Positions 1-7,398 of a stretch of 14,943 nt of DNA are shown piece by piece; positions within the stretch are counted from its first letter, which is position 1; every line of letters starts with the position of its first letter. The DNA comes from Euperipatoides rowelli (lineage: Eukaryota; Onychophora; Udeonychophora; Euonychophora; Peripatopsidae): NCBI GenBank assembly GCA_003024985.2, contig PXIH01S0001841.1; one strand, written 5' to 3'. A program made the translations under genes and the position numbers. A model generated the notes under the pieces. That model saw only the letters and a program-made list of their open reading frames with translations. It searched no databases and was not told the origin of the DNA.

Positions 1-240
1 CAATCTGATACAATTTGTGTTGCCACCTCTTTTATTTTACACAACTAAAAATAGGGTCATTTTTTATTTTGCCACACAATGAGATACAATTTGAATTGTT
101 ACTCGTTTTATTTTGAACACTAAATTCTTATACAATTTGTGTAGCCACCTCTTTTATTTTCATATTTAATCTGATACAATTTGTGTTTACATTACTTTTA
201 TTTTGCACATTAATCGAGACAATTTGTACGACCAAAATTA
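1..240. repeat. Decayed minisatellite, about 43-46 bp unit, five copies
   Basis: The core GATACAATTTGTGT followed by a CCACCTCTTTTATTTT-like tail recurs five times. Core copies begin near 8, 84, 130, 174 and 217, so the spacing is 76, 46, 44 and 43 bp. The first interval contains an extra AT-rich piece, and the last copy is the most degraded (GAGACAATTTGTACG). The array is cut by the left edge of the window and may continue upstream. No coding potential is seen. Confidence 0.75.
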
Positions 241-370
241 ATTTATTTTATACTTTTAAGTGCAGATAAAAATGTGTAAAATTAAAAAAATGTTTTTAAT
301 CTATTTTTTAATGACTAAACAAAAACAATATAGATTTCCGCCCATACAGTAGTGCAATCACTTTGTAAAT

Positions 371-600
371 TCATTTACTATAATGTCTTTTGAGCATGCT
401 CATTGGAGGGATAATCTCAGAAGTTAAAACTATCCTACTGCAAGTATCTAGGCTCTTCAAATGAGCACTGATTCTGTTTTGGAATTCTGCACATCTAGTG
501 GTTAATCTGCCACTTTGCAAATCAGAATGTCCTAATATTATAGAATGAATTAAATTGTCACCAGGCATATGTTCAAATTTTTAGCTCTCTAACTTTAACA
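371..600 (-). pseudogene. Broken coding-like fragment, possibly SGNH/GDSL-like
   Basis: On the minus strand a frame opens at an ATG (568) and runs 65 codons to a stop at 371. Its composition is balanced, unlike the F/I/N/K-rich chance frames elsewhere. It contains GHSDLQSG, then a helix-like stretch, then IVLTSEIIPP. In SGNH/GDSL-like domains a G-x-N-D block is followed by a helix and a strand ending in P or PR, so this order is suggestive, but the N is S here and no Ser nucleophile block is seen. After the stop, another minus-strand frame reads VNEFTK, a stop, then LHYCMGGNLYCFV, which could be the shifted continuation. Upstream, VKVRELK lies in a frame one base off, across a run of five A on the minus strand. 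If real, this is a decayed fragment, perhaps from a retroelement. The domain assignment is inference from a short motif; chance coding is possible. Confidence 0.3.
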
Positions 601-1090
601 CAAATGGAGTTATAAGTTGACCAAAAAAAATTAATTAAATTATAACAAAGTAAATTAAATAAAAGTATTGAAAATTGTAACAATTCGCAAGTTGAGTTTT
701 GCAACATAATGAAGTCATAGGCCAGCTCTATGCTTTTAATTGAATTGAATTGTTGTGATTGAATCACGAAAAGGTCAATACCTTGCCTATAATGAGGTCA
801 TCTACACCTATCAATTAAAATGCCTCGAATGCAGAAGGATGTGACTGAATCACGGGATTGTGATTTCGTGATTCAAGAGCAGTTGCTTGTTGTTCAATTT
901 GTTTTCCAATTTGCATCTATATTAGCGTACAATCGCACAATTTAGCAATTCAAAAATAACAGAGATTCATTTTAAAATGAATTTAAATATCAATTCCCTA
1001 TTAATACACTCCATAACTTTTTATTTATTTTCTTTTTATTCTAGTTAAAATAACACACAGAAAATTACAGTAGTTTTAATTTAAAGACAA
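601..1090. other. AT-rich DNA with palindromic motifs, no gene
   Basis: Stops occur in all frames. GTGATTGAATCACG lies at 755-768 and the variant GTGACTGAATCACG at 841-854. The latter forms an 8-bp perfect stem with CGTGATTC at 867-874 (12-nt loop). A perfect 18-bp palindrome, ATTCATTTTAAAATGAAT, lies at 965-982. The minus-strand frame at 573-767 is F/L/I/N-rich and is not supported as a gene. Confidence 0.5.
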
Positions 1091-1240
1091 TCTAACTATA
1101 ATAAAGAGCAAGTTTGGTCATGATGTCTGTCACGCTGCTCGGTCATCTTCGGCGAGCCGATTAGCCCAAAGATGTTTTAGCTCTATTTTCTGTCCATAGT
1201 TATGGCTGCATTTGTCATTTTTGACGATCTTTTAAACTAG
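1091..1240 (+). mobile_element. Helitron-like unit 1 of array
   Basis: This 150-bp unit has the most diverged 5' end (TCTAACTATAATAAAG), shared with the solo copy at 6562. It carries the left array border after an A at 1090. Its 3' hairpin area reads GTCATTTTTGACGATC. Confidence 0.65.
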
Positions 1241-1398
1241 TCTAATATAATAAAAGGCTAGTTTGGTCAGTTTGGTCATGATGTCTGTCACGCTGCTCGG
1301 CCATCTTCGAAGAGCCGATGACACCCAAAGATGTTTTCGCTCTATTTTCTGTCCATAGATGTCGCTGCATCTGTCATTTTTGACGGCTTTTAAACTAG
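1241..1398 (+). mobile_element. Helitron-like unit 2 of array
   Basis: This 158-bp unit carries an internal 8-bp duplication, GTTTGGTCAGTTTGGTCATG, near its 5' end. The same duplication is in unit 3 but not in units 1, 4 or 5. Its centre contains CATCTT and AAGATG arms able to pair. Confidence 0.65.
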
Positions 1399-1557
1399 TC
1401 TAATATAATAAAAAGCCAGTTTGGTCAGTTTGGTCATGATGTCTGTCACGCTGCTCGGCCATCTTCGAAGAGCCGATGACACCCAAAGATGTTTTGGCTC
1501 TATTTTCTGTCCATAGATATCGCTGCATTTGTCATTTTTGACGGCCTTTTAAACTAG
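1399..1557 (+). mobile_element. Helitron-like unit 3 of array
   Basis: This 159-bp unit is close to unit 2 and shares its GGTCAGTTTGGTC duplication. Its 5' segment reads AAAAAGCCAG, as in unit 5, rather than AAAAGGC. Confidence 0.65.
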
Positions 1558-1706
1558 TCTAATATAATAAAAGGCAAGTTTGGTCATGATGTCTGTCATG
1601 CTACTCTGCCATCTTCTGCGAGCCGATGACACCCAAAGATGTTTTCGCTCTACTTTCTGTCCATAGATGTCGCTGCATCTGTCATTTTTGACGGCTTTTA
1701 AACTAG
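1558..1706 (+). mobile_element. Helitron-like unit 4 of array
   Basis: This 149-bp unit lacks the 8-bp duplication of units 2 and 3. Its 3' half is nearly identical to that of unit 2, so similarity does not simply follow neighbour order. Confidence 0.65.
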
Positions 1707-1927
1707 TCTAATATAATAAAAAGCCAGTTTGTCATGTTGTCTGTCACACTGCTTGGCCATTTTTGGCGAGCTGATGATGCCTGAAGATGTTTTCGCTCTA
1801 TTTTCTGTCCATAGATATCGCTGTGTGTCATTTTTACGAGCTTTTAGATTTTTCACGGGCTTTTAAGTATACCAACCTAAGAAGGAAGAAATTAATGTCC
1901 GTAATTTTTGACCGGCTTTTAAACTAG
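1707..1927 (+). mobile_element. Helitron-like unit 5, with extended 3' end
   Basis: This 221-bp unit carries about 70 extra bases near its 3' end. Three successive versions of the 3' tail can be read: one ending GAGCTTTTAG near 1847, one ending GGGCTTTTAAG near 1867, and the final one ending GGCTTTTAAACTAG at 1927. A plausible reading is repeated 3'-end capture or an insertion between duplicated tails. The next bases are a TAA microsatellite. Confidence 0.6.
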
Positions 1928-1946
1928 TAATAATAATAATAATAAA
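1928..1946. repeat. TAA microsatellite abutting the array 3' end
   Basis: Six TAA units begin at the first base after the terminal CTAG of unit 5. Confidence 0.85.
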
Positions 1947-1990
1947 ACACATTTAGATGAGAAAAGGGCTGAAGAGAAGAAAGGTTGGGT

Positions 1991-2215
1991 TAGAATCCGT
2001 TATCTGTCTACCAATATAATGTGAAAAACAGTCGTCGATTGATTAATAAATTAAAATGATCATTATCAAAATTGATCAAAAAGGATTATTTCAACTCTAG
2101 ATTATCATAGGGTCGGAGCATAGTGGGTTTAATACGTTGTTGGAGTTAGGGTTCAAAGTTACGGTAAGGTTAGGACTGTAAATAAAAATATTTGGCAGAC
2201 AGATAACGGGTCCTG
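1991..2215. mobile_element. MITE-like element 1 with terminal inverted repeats
   Basis: The left terminus CCGTTATCTGTCTACCAA (1997-2014) is inverted at 2192-2209 as CCGTTATCTGTCTGCCAA, with 17 of 18 bases matching. Weaker matching extends a few bases outward (AGAATCCG and AGGACCCG). The interior includes a CTCTAGATTATC segment, CATAGTGGGTTTAATACG and GGAGTTAGGGTTC with GGTAAGGTTAGG, which recur in the elements at 7119 and 7826. No protein is encoded and no convincing target-site duplication is seen, so the superfamily is not assigned. Confidence 0.6.
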
Positions 2216-2431
2216 GCTAAAGGTAGTTGTTTATAACTGAATAAAGATTAATTGAATAAGCTGTATGTTTTTTTTTAATATAGGGCTTTGTTTTATACTT
2301 ATTAATTGTGTATGTAAAACTATTTGTACTTGTTACCAACTCATTTCTAAATCGTTTGTTGGTAAGATAGCCGTGTACTTAATGAAATTAATATTAAAAA
2401 AACAAATTTTCTCTGTGTAACTGTCATTCCA
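2216..2431. other. AT-rich spacer, nothing recognised
   Basis: A T run and scattered TTAATTA-like words are present. There is no open frame, repeat or signal that can be supported. Confidence 0.5.
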
Positions 2432-2801
2432 AACTTTTTAAATTGCATTTTCTCCCCAAGGGTTTGTCCAAGTAAGTTGAAATTTGAAATTGGTGTTACC
2501 ATTGAGGTCTACAATATATATCTAAAAGATAAAGGTCTTAGGTAGTCACATGGGGGTACTAGGGCCCCAAAATCTAAACTTTTTAAAATGGTTCGATTAA
2601 GATGAAATTTGAAATTTGTGTTATACTAGAGGTCTAGAATATGTATATAAAAGGTCAAGGTCCTAGGTGGTCACATGGTGGTGGTAGGGGGGGGGGGGCA
2701 CCAAAAATCTCAATTCTTTAAAATGCTCCAATTAAGTTCAAATTTGAAATTTGTGTTGCCCTAGAGGTCTACAATCACATGGTGGGTGCTAGGGGGGGGG
2801 G
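2432..2801. repeat. Tandem repeat, about 135-145 bp unit, ending in G runs
   Basis: Unit 1 is 2432-2576, unit 2 is 2577-2711 and unit 3 is 2712-2801 (truncated). Each has CTTTTTAAAATG- or TCTTTAAAATG-like sequence, then AAATTTGAAATTTGTGTT (AAATTT at 2480, 2605 and 2740), then GAGGTCTACAAT and CACATGG, and ends in a G run. Unit 3 lacks about 35 bp between GAGGTCTACAAT and CACATGG that units 1 and 2 contain. The G run has grown from GGGCCCC in unit 1 to 12 G (2687-2698) and 10 G (2792-2801). Confidence 0.75.
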
Positions 2802-2869
2802 CAATTGAATTCCATCATTTTAGATAATGAAAATAGACTTGCCCATTTTTTGGGGGGATGGGGGGGGGG
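2687..2869 (+). other. Cluster of long G runs with quadruplex potential
   Basis: G runs of 12 (2687-2698), 10 (2792-2801), 6 (2852-2857) and 10 (2860-2869) fall on one strand within 183 bp. The last two are separated by only AT. Such runs can form G-quadruplexes and are error-prone in sequencing, so their lengths may not be exact. Confidence 0.6.
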
Positions 2870-3180
2870 TGAGCAAATAACATGGGAGTGTTTACCATAG
2901 TTCCAAACATAACACAAAGTTCTGGGCCCCCAAAAAAATTACCATCGATTTAGACGGGTTTCGAATAGTAGATCATTAAGAGTAGGAATTGACGTGCAAA
3001 ATAGTCTATGAATTAGATAGGATGATTTTGAAGTTGGCTGTATAATAGGAAAATTGGCCTAGTCATAGGTATTTTGCATTTAATGAACGATTCCATTGTC
3101 ACTTAACATTTTCTGCACATCTATTTCAATCAAAATTCATGCTAACAAAAATGCTTCCATTTTAAAGATTCTCCTTTTTT
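2870..3180. other. Unassigned DNA with a trace of the 7119 element
   Basis: The word CTGCACATCTATTTCA near 3113 also occurs, on the opposite strand, inside the element at 7119-7398, with partly similar flanks (TTAAC before, ATC after). This may be a decayed relative. Nothing else is recognised. Confidence 0.35.

Positions 3181-3215
<35 letters not shown>
3181..3215. repeat. Compound TG/AG microsatellite
   Basis: Twelve TG units (3181-3204) are followed directly by about 11 bp of AG repeat (3205-3215) and preceded by a T run. Confidence 0.9.
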
Positions 3216-3720
3216 TTGTGTACAACATCATAATCTATTTAAATATCAAAATTTAGAACTATTCTTGTTTGGCATTACAATCGAATTGCAAGTAAATACG
3301 AATTGCGATTGAAATGTTACTCGATTTCTATACCACCTGTGATGCGATCTGACTACAACGATTCAATCGTCATTCAAATCTCAAGTAAAGAGCCAGTCAT
3401 AATAATGATCATTGCAATCAATAATTAATTAAATTAACATTTTCAAAAATATATTTACTTCCAATATCTAGCATTGCATAGACTTTTAAGTTTTAATGTT
3501 TGCACTGCATCTGTAAGTGAAGCAGTATGGACGAATACATTATAAATAATTGTTTAATAAAATAAATAGTATTTTAATTAATGTATCGCACATTAAAATG
3601 TTTATGGTGTATTTTATTGTTAATCGGCTAAACCAACTAGTAAGTAAAATAATATAATGCAGACGTCAATACTGACTTAATACACATTAATTATACATTT
3701 CTTCATATTTATAATTTCTA
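3216..3720. other. AT-rich spacer, no gene seen
   Basis: Words such as GAATTGC and CGATT recur at 3280-3370 but give no stable period. Stops occur in all frames. Confidence 0.4.
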
Positions 3721-3869
3721 TTAGTTTAAAAGCCCATCAAAAATGACGGTAACAGCGACATCTATGGACAGAAAATAGAGCAAAAATATCTTCGGGCGTC
3801 ATCAGCTCCTGAAGATGGCCAAGCAGCATGACAGACATTATGACCAAACTGACCTTTTATTATATTAGA
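3721..3869 (-). mobile_element. Solo Helitron-like element, minus strand
   Basis: This 149-bp copy of the array unit is inverted. Read on the minus strand it begins TCTAATATAATAAAAGG (ending at 3869) and ends TTTTAAACTAA at 3721. CTAA fits CTRR as well as CTAG does. The preceding minus-strand base is A and the following one is T, the expected A/T insertion site without target duplication. A central hairpin has ATCTTC (3788-3793) pairing with GAAGAT (3811-3816). The frame starting at 3828 begins inside this element and is not a gene. Confidence 0.75.
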
Positions 3870-5160
3870 TTAAGCCAAATCTGTTTTAAAAACAACAAAC
3901 TATTTATCAGACTAACATTTTTGATTTTCATTCTGATGAATATGGATGCATGGAAAAGGAGATTTTTATTTTTTCATTTTAGTGATCCAATGACAATCTT
4001 AATTTCAATTTCAACTGAGATAAGAAGTTAAAAAGAATTAACCAATCTAGAGCTAATTGTTATGCATTTTATGAATTTTAAATTAGCACCTAGGCTAAAT
4101 GGCCATTTGAAAAATCAGGTATTGACTTTTCTAAGGTGGGGAGGGGGGAGTTTCCTAATTAATATTTAAAAAACAAAATTCTAGAAATGTCCTAACTATA
4201 GGCCAGAAATGAAGATCAACTTAAGGATCCCAAATAAAGTGGATCCAAGGAGTCTATGGAATCTTACAGAAATGAACCTAATAAACTAAAAGAAATAATA
4301 AGTAAAAGTAAAATATTTTATCTAAGCCAAAGTTAGGTAGCAAAGTTAGAGACACAAGTCCAGTGGCCAGTAAACTTACAAGCAATGTTATAAAAGACAC
4401 AAGCAAAGCAGTTGCCAACTCATCACGGTAACCGTAGAAAGACTGAAGAAGTTTCAAATGTTAAACTAACAAACTGTTACAGATCTCAGGCTCAAAAATC
4501 TTGATAAAATCAATAGTCTAAGATTCATAAGATTGACAGCAAAGAAGATGCACATTTTCAGGTAGAATTAATGTATTCATGACAGGTAGACCCAATGTCT
4601 GCTTATCATAGTTGACTTCTTCAAACTCAAAGCCAATGCAAGACATTCAGTCCTAACTAATATGATTTTAGAATGGTAACAAAATTATAAACATTCCATT
4701 TAAAGAACCTAAGGTGGCATTCCACCTGTAATCTAATACAGCAATTATGTCCCTCATCCAGGGACTATGTTTATAATCAAATTTCACACTGACATTTTTT
4801 TAAAGAAAGAAAAAAAATGAAGAGCAGAAATTTAACCAATGTCTGTGTAATTTCAGTTCACTTAGTAATATCTTGTTTCTATGTTTATATATATACTTGA
4901 GCAGCATAAATTATTATGATTGTTATGGGAATATTATATAGGCTACAAAGACATTTTAAATAATTTGCTTTAAATTTCTCAGGTAATTTTATTTTATAAG
5001 TTCATGATTTTGAAATTGCGAATAATTCTGTCAGGAACCTATTACCATTTAGACTAACTATTGAAACCAATAGTATATAAAATATATATTTTATTATTTT
5101 GTGTATGTCAGTGTGTTTTTTGATGTAGCAATTTCAACAGTTAAATAGGTAAAATTTTCA
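3870..5160. other. Long non-coding stretch, intron-like
   Basis: No frame with coding character is seen. G-rich TGGGGAGGGGGGAG lies near 4137-4150. GGATCC occurs twice about 15 bp apart (near 4227 and 4242). CAG-GTA words preceded by pyrimidines occur near 4561 and 4981 but are weak splice-site candidates. Confidence 0.4.
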
Positions 5161-5176
5161 TTTTTTTTTTTTTTTT
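5161..5176. repeat. T16 homopolymer
   Basis: Sixteen T follow TTTTCA. It could be the poly(A) tail of a reverse-strand retroposon, but the adjacent 5177-5330 shows no tRNA-type A or B box and no matching target duplication was found. Confidence 0.7.
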
Positions 5177-5986
5177 TGAGGAATGGTATTTTTTATCAAG
5201 GCCTATAACACAATATTACAATTACAATATGATGTAATCTTACAAACAATATGTCTTTGAGAAATGGTCATAGAGTAAGGAATTGGAGTAGAATCGAAGT
5301 CTGAGAGAAAATCTGAAGCTGCCACCTCAGGGCATGCATGTTATATGCTGGGACCATAAATACCTCCACTTTTGTGGCACAGTCTTGGCTTTATTACATT
5401 TCACTTTTAAGTTAGATTTACATTGTTTTGTTCAACAAAATGTCATGCTTACTTATGTTTCTACGGATGTTTTAATAAATCATAGCAACAGCTACCAAAT
5501 GTTACTTACCATGTGTAATTAATTTGATTGTAAAGAATATTGTCGTATATTAAGTAAATGAAATTGAAAACCAGATCTACATTCTTGCAGTTCATATCAG
5601 TTTGATTTGAGCGTTTATATTTTATCAATATTTTTTTAAAACCACTTAATTTGTAAAAGCAAACTAAAACCTTAAATTACATGATGATATAATAATAACA
5701 ATAATTAAAGTCTAGTTGACTATTTCTTATGTAACTAATAGTAATAATAAATCAAAGCAAATGCATTTAAGTTCAGTAACTAAGCTATTCTTTATTGATA
5801 CTGCTATCAACATTTGATAATTGCTTCACATTAAATCAATGACTTTTTAATAATTTCATTATGAAATTTAACTTTTTGCTATGGAAACTGTGACCAATGG
5901 AAATCCTATGATTGGTAAATTATATCTGCTAATCTTCCTAGAGTTACCTAAACCTGCTTCTTTTGCTTTTAAAGATTGTGTAAAAA
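5177..5986. other. AT-rich spacer, no gene supported
   Basis: The plus-strand frame at 5334-5522 (62 codons) has no recognisable motif and no codon or composition signal separating it from chance. The rest has many stops in all frames. Confidence 0.4.
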
Positions 5987-6195
5987 TGGGACTAGCTAAC
6001 AAGTTAACAAGTAAATAAGGTTTATTAACTCAATCTCATGTGAGATTTGGATACAAAAGCTGATAAGAGTTGACAGATAAGATGAGATCCACCTCTGGCA
6101 TAAGTTTAACATTTCTGGTAATTCCTGAAACCGTATTAATTGTATTTCGAATAAAACATTTACAATGCTGACAGAGTTGTCAGAAACGTGCTCTT
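5987..6195 (-). pseudogene. Possible exon remnant resembling a BTB-BACK linker region
   Basis: A minus-strand frame with no ATG runs to a TAG at 5996. A plausible acceptor, CCATTTTTAG, ends at 6196, so an exon could start at 6195. The frame then reads EEHVSDNSVSIV, VLFEIQLIRFQELPEM, NLCQRWISSYL and IQISHEIEL. In BTB-BACK proteins the end of BTB and the linker show V-x-x-LL-x-x-A-x-x-L-Q/R-F/M, a C-x-x-F/W-I/L, then x-x-x-L and an I-x-x-x-A helix. The pattern fits in part: LIRFQEL, CQRWI and SYL are in order, but the small residue after VLFE is I rather than A and the N-C-L motif is missing. No donor site is evident before the stop. Function is inference only; if real, it is a fragment or pseudogene. 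Confidence 0.27.
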
Positions 6196-6363
6196 CTAAA
6201 AATGGAATTAAGTACAATTCTCACCTTAAGTGTCAAAGCCCAAGATCCCTGCAGCAAATGGTGTTCAAAAGCAGATGAATGTTCTTACATCGTGACATTT
6301 TATGAGTTTTCTGAATTACTAATGTGGACTTGGTTTACAATTCTTTATATGATTATTCCTCTA

Positions 6364-6399
6364 CTAATGTTTAAACATTAGAGGGTTGCTTTCAACCCT
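6364..6399. other. Perfect 18-bp palindrome plus adjacent 7-bp hairpin
   Basis: CTAATGTTTAAACATTAG at 6364-6381 is a perfect palindrome. It is followed directly by AGGGTTG (6382-6388), a 4-nt loop and CAACCCT (6393-6399). The two structures abut with no spacer. Confidence 0.75.
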
Positions 6400-6561
6400 A
6401 TAAATGTGGATGGTTCGATTTTGTGTTATGACCTTATTGTTGCAAATTTTAAAAATGACACATATGTGTCCTAGTGAGATATATTAAGATATGTTGTTTT
6501 TTATTCAAATTATTAACATTTAAATGCATAATTATTTTTAATTATAATGTGTTTTAAATAA

Positions 6562-6702
6562 TCTAACTATAATAAAAGGCAAGTTTAGTCATGATGTCTG
6601 TCACGCTGCTTACAGCGACATCTATGGACAGAAATGTTTTCTCACTATTTTCTGTCCATAGATGTCGCTGTATCCGTCATTTTTTATGGGCTTTTAAACT
6701 AG
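6562..6702 (+). mobile_element. Solo Helitron-like element with internal inversion
   Basis: This 141-bp copy begins TCTAACTATAATAAAAGGC after an A (6561) and ends TTTTAAACTAG before a T (6703). Its centre differs from the array units: the expected CTCGGCCATCTTC segment is replaced by an inverted copy of the element's own 3' half. The result is a perfect 23-bp inverted repeat, 6612-6634 against 6649-6671, around a 14-nt loop. Both arms contain the family word ATAGATGTCGCTG or its complement. TAATAA-rich sequence follows the 3' end. Confidence 0.72.
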
Positions 6703-7118
6703 TAATAAATAATAATAAATGAAAATTTTGACGTGCTAAAGCAAATAAATATATTTGTCAGTACTATTATTATTATTATTACAGTATTATTATTATTATT
6801 GTTATTATTTTGGTGTGTAGACTAACAAACATTACTATATATAGAAAATGTACTGTACGTATAAATTTATTAATAACTGATAATGAAATTATTATTATAT
6901 TTACTTTATTAACACATACATTATATATTTACAAAAAAAAATCATGTAAAAGACACCATGTACTGTATTTTTAACAGAAAAAAAATTCATTTTTATTGCA
7001 TTTTTAGGTCTATGTATAAAGTAATTATTTATATAAGGAAATTAAAATCAATTAAATTTTAATTACAGATTCATTTAAGTCAATTAATTATATTTCTGAT
7101 GATATATATATATAATGA
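6703..7118. other. TAA/ATT-rich spacer
   Basis: Short TAATAAATAATAA sequence follows the element. An interrupted ATT microsatellite lies at 6764-6810, and TATATA stretches lie near 7102-7113. No gene is seen. Confidence 0.6.
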
Positions 7119-7398
7119 GCACCTAGAAACAGGTAACACTTTGTCCCATTCCCTGTATTAATAGCAGCATTATTTTTAAATTTACACACCTAACCTTACC
7201 CTGAACCCTAACTCCTATTACGTATTAAATCCACTATGTCCGGCAACACTACGATAATCAAGAGGTGAAATACACCCTTTTTGGTCGATTTCGATAATTT
7301 GTAGCTACTTCCGGCGATTTGATGTATATGACTGAAATAGATGTGCAGTTGTTAAAAACGCGGTAAAAAGGGAATTTGTGACGCCAGGTTTTAGGTAC
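7119..7398. mobile_element. MITE-like element 3, shared core with different termini
   Basis: The left end GCACCTAGAAACAGG (7119) is matched at the right by the inverse of GTACCTAAAACCTGG (ending at 7398), a diverged terminal inverted repeat that continues weakly inward (CAC, TCCC). The interior, read on the minus strand, matches element 1: an AAAAAGG-like segment, ATTTCACCTCTTGATTATC, CATAGTGGATTTAATACG, GGAGTTAGGGTTC and GGTAAGGTTAGG. The outer 60-100 bp do not match element 1. No protein is encoded; ends may be off by a few bases. Confidence 0.5.

Larger units (their letters stand above)
1091..1927 (+). repeat. Five-unit head-to-tail array of a Helitron-like element
   Basis: Five units of 150, 158, 159, 149 and 221 bp follow each other with no intervening base. 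Each begins TCTAATATAATAAAAGG (TCTAACTATAATAAAG in unit 1). Units end TTTTAAACTAG, and CTAG joins directly to the next TC at 1240/1241, 1398/1399, 1557/1558 and 1706/1707. The base before the array is A and the base after is T. Canonical Helitrons insert between A and T, start with TC and end with CTRR, which matches. A weak hairpin GTCA-TTTT-TGAC sits about 11 nt before CTAG, where Helitrons usually carry a stronger one. No protein is encoded, so the units would be non-autonomous. Unit boundaries are direct observation; the Helitron assignment is inference. Confidence 0.75.

Noticed and set aside
1740-1790. CTGATGA followed by GAA in unit 5 and the 3721 copy, suggesting a hammerhead ribozyme in a tandem repeat
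   Set aside because: Other units read CCGATGA, only about 5 nt separate it from GAA so there is no room for stem II, the GAAA is not intact, and no cleavage-site stem was found.
2581-2600. GGTTCGAT words near 2589 and 6411, as in a tRNA or SINE B box
   Set aside because: The following bases do not complete the B box, and no A box or cloverleaf is present.
3930-3960. CTGATGA then GGAAA near 3933, hammerhead-like
   Set aside because: The possible stem II has only three pairs, and stems I and III could not be formed with flanking sequence.
3828-4031. 67-codon plus frame
   Set aside because: It starts inside the minus-strand Helitron-like copy and runs into F/I/L-rich DNA with no motif.
5161-5330. 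T16 run as the tail of a reverse-strand SINE or LINE
   Set aside because: No internal promoter boxes, coding remnant or target-site duplication could be found.
7190-7215. TAACCC/TTAGGG-like words as interstitial telomere sequence
   Set aside because: They are irregular, few, and explained by the shared core of the MITE-like elements.
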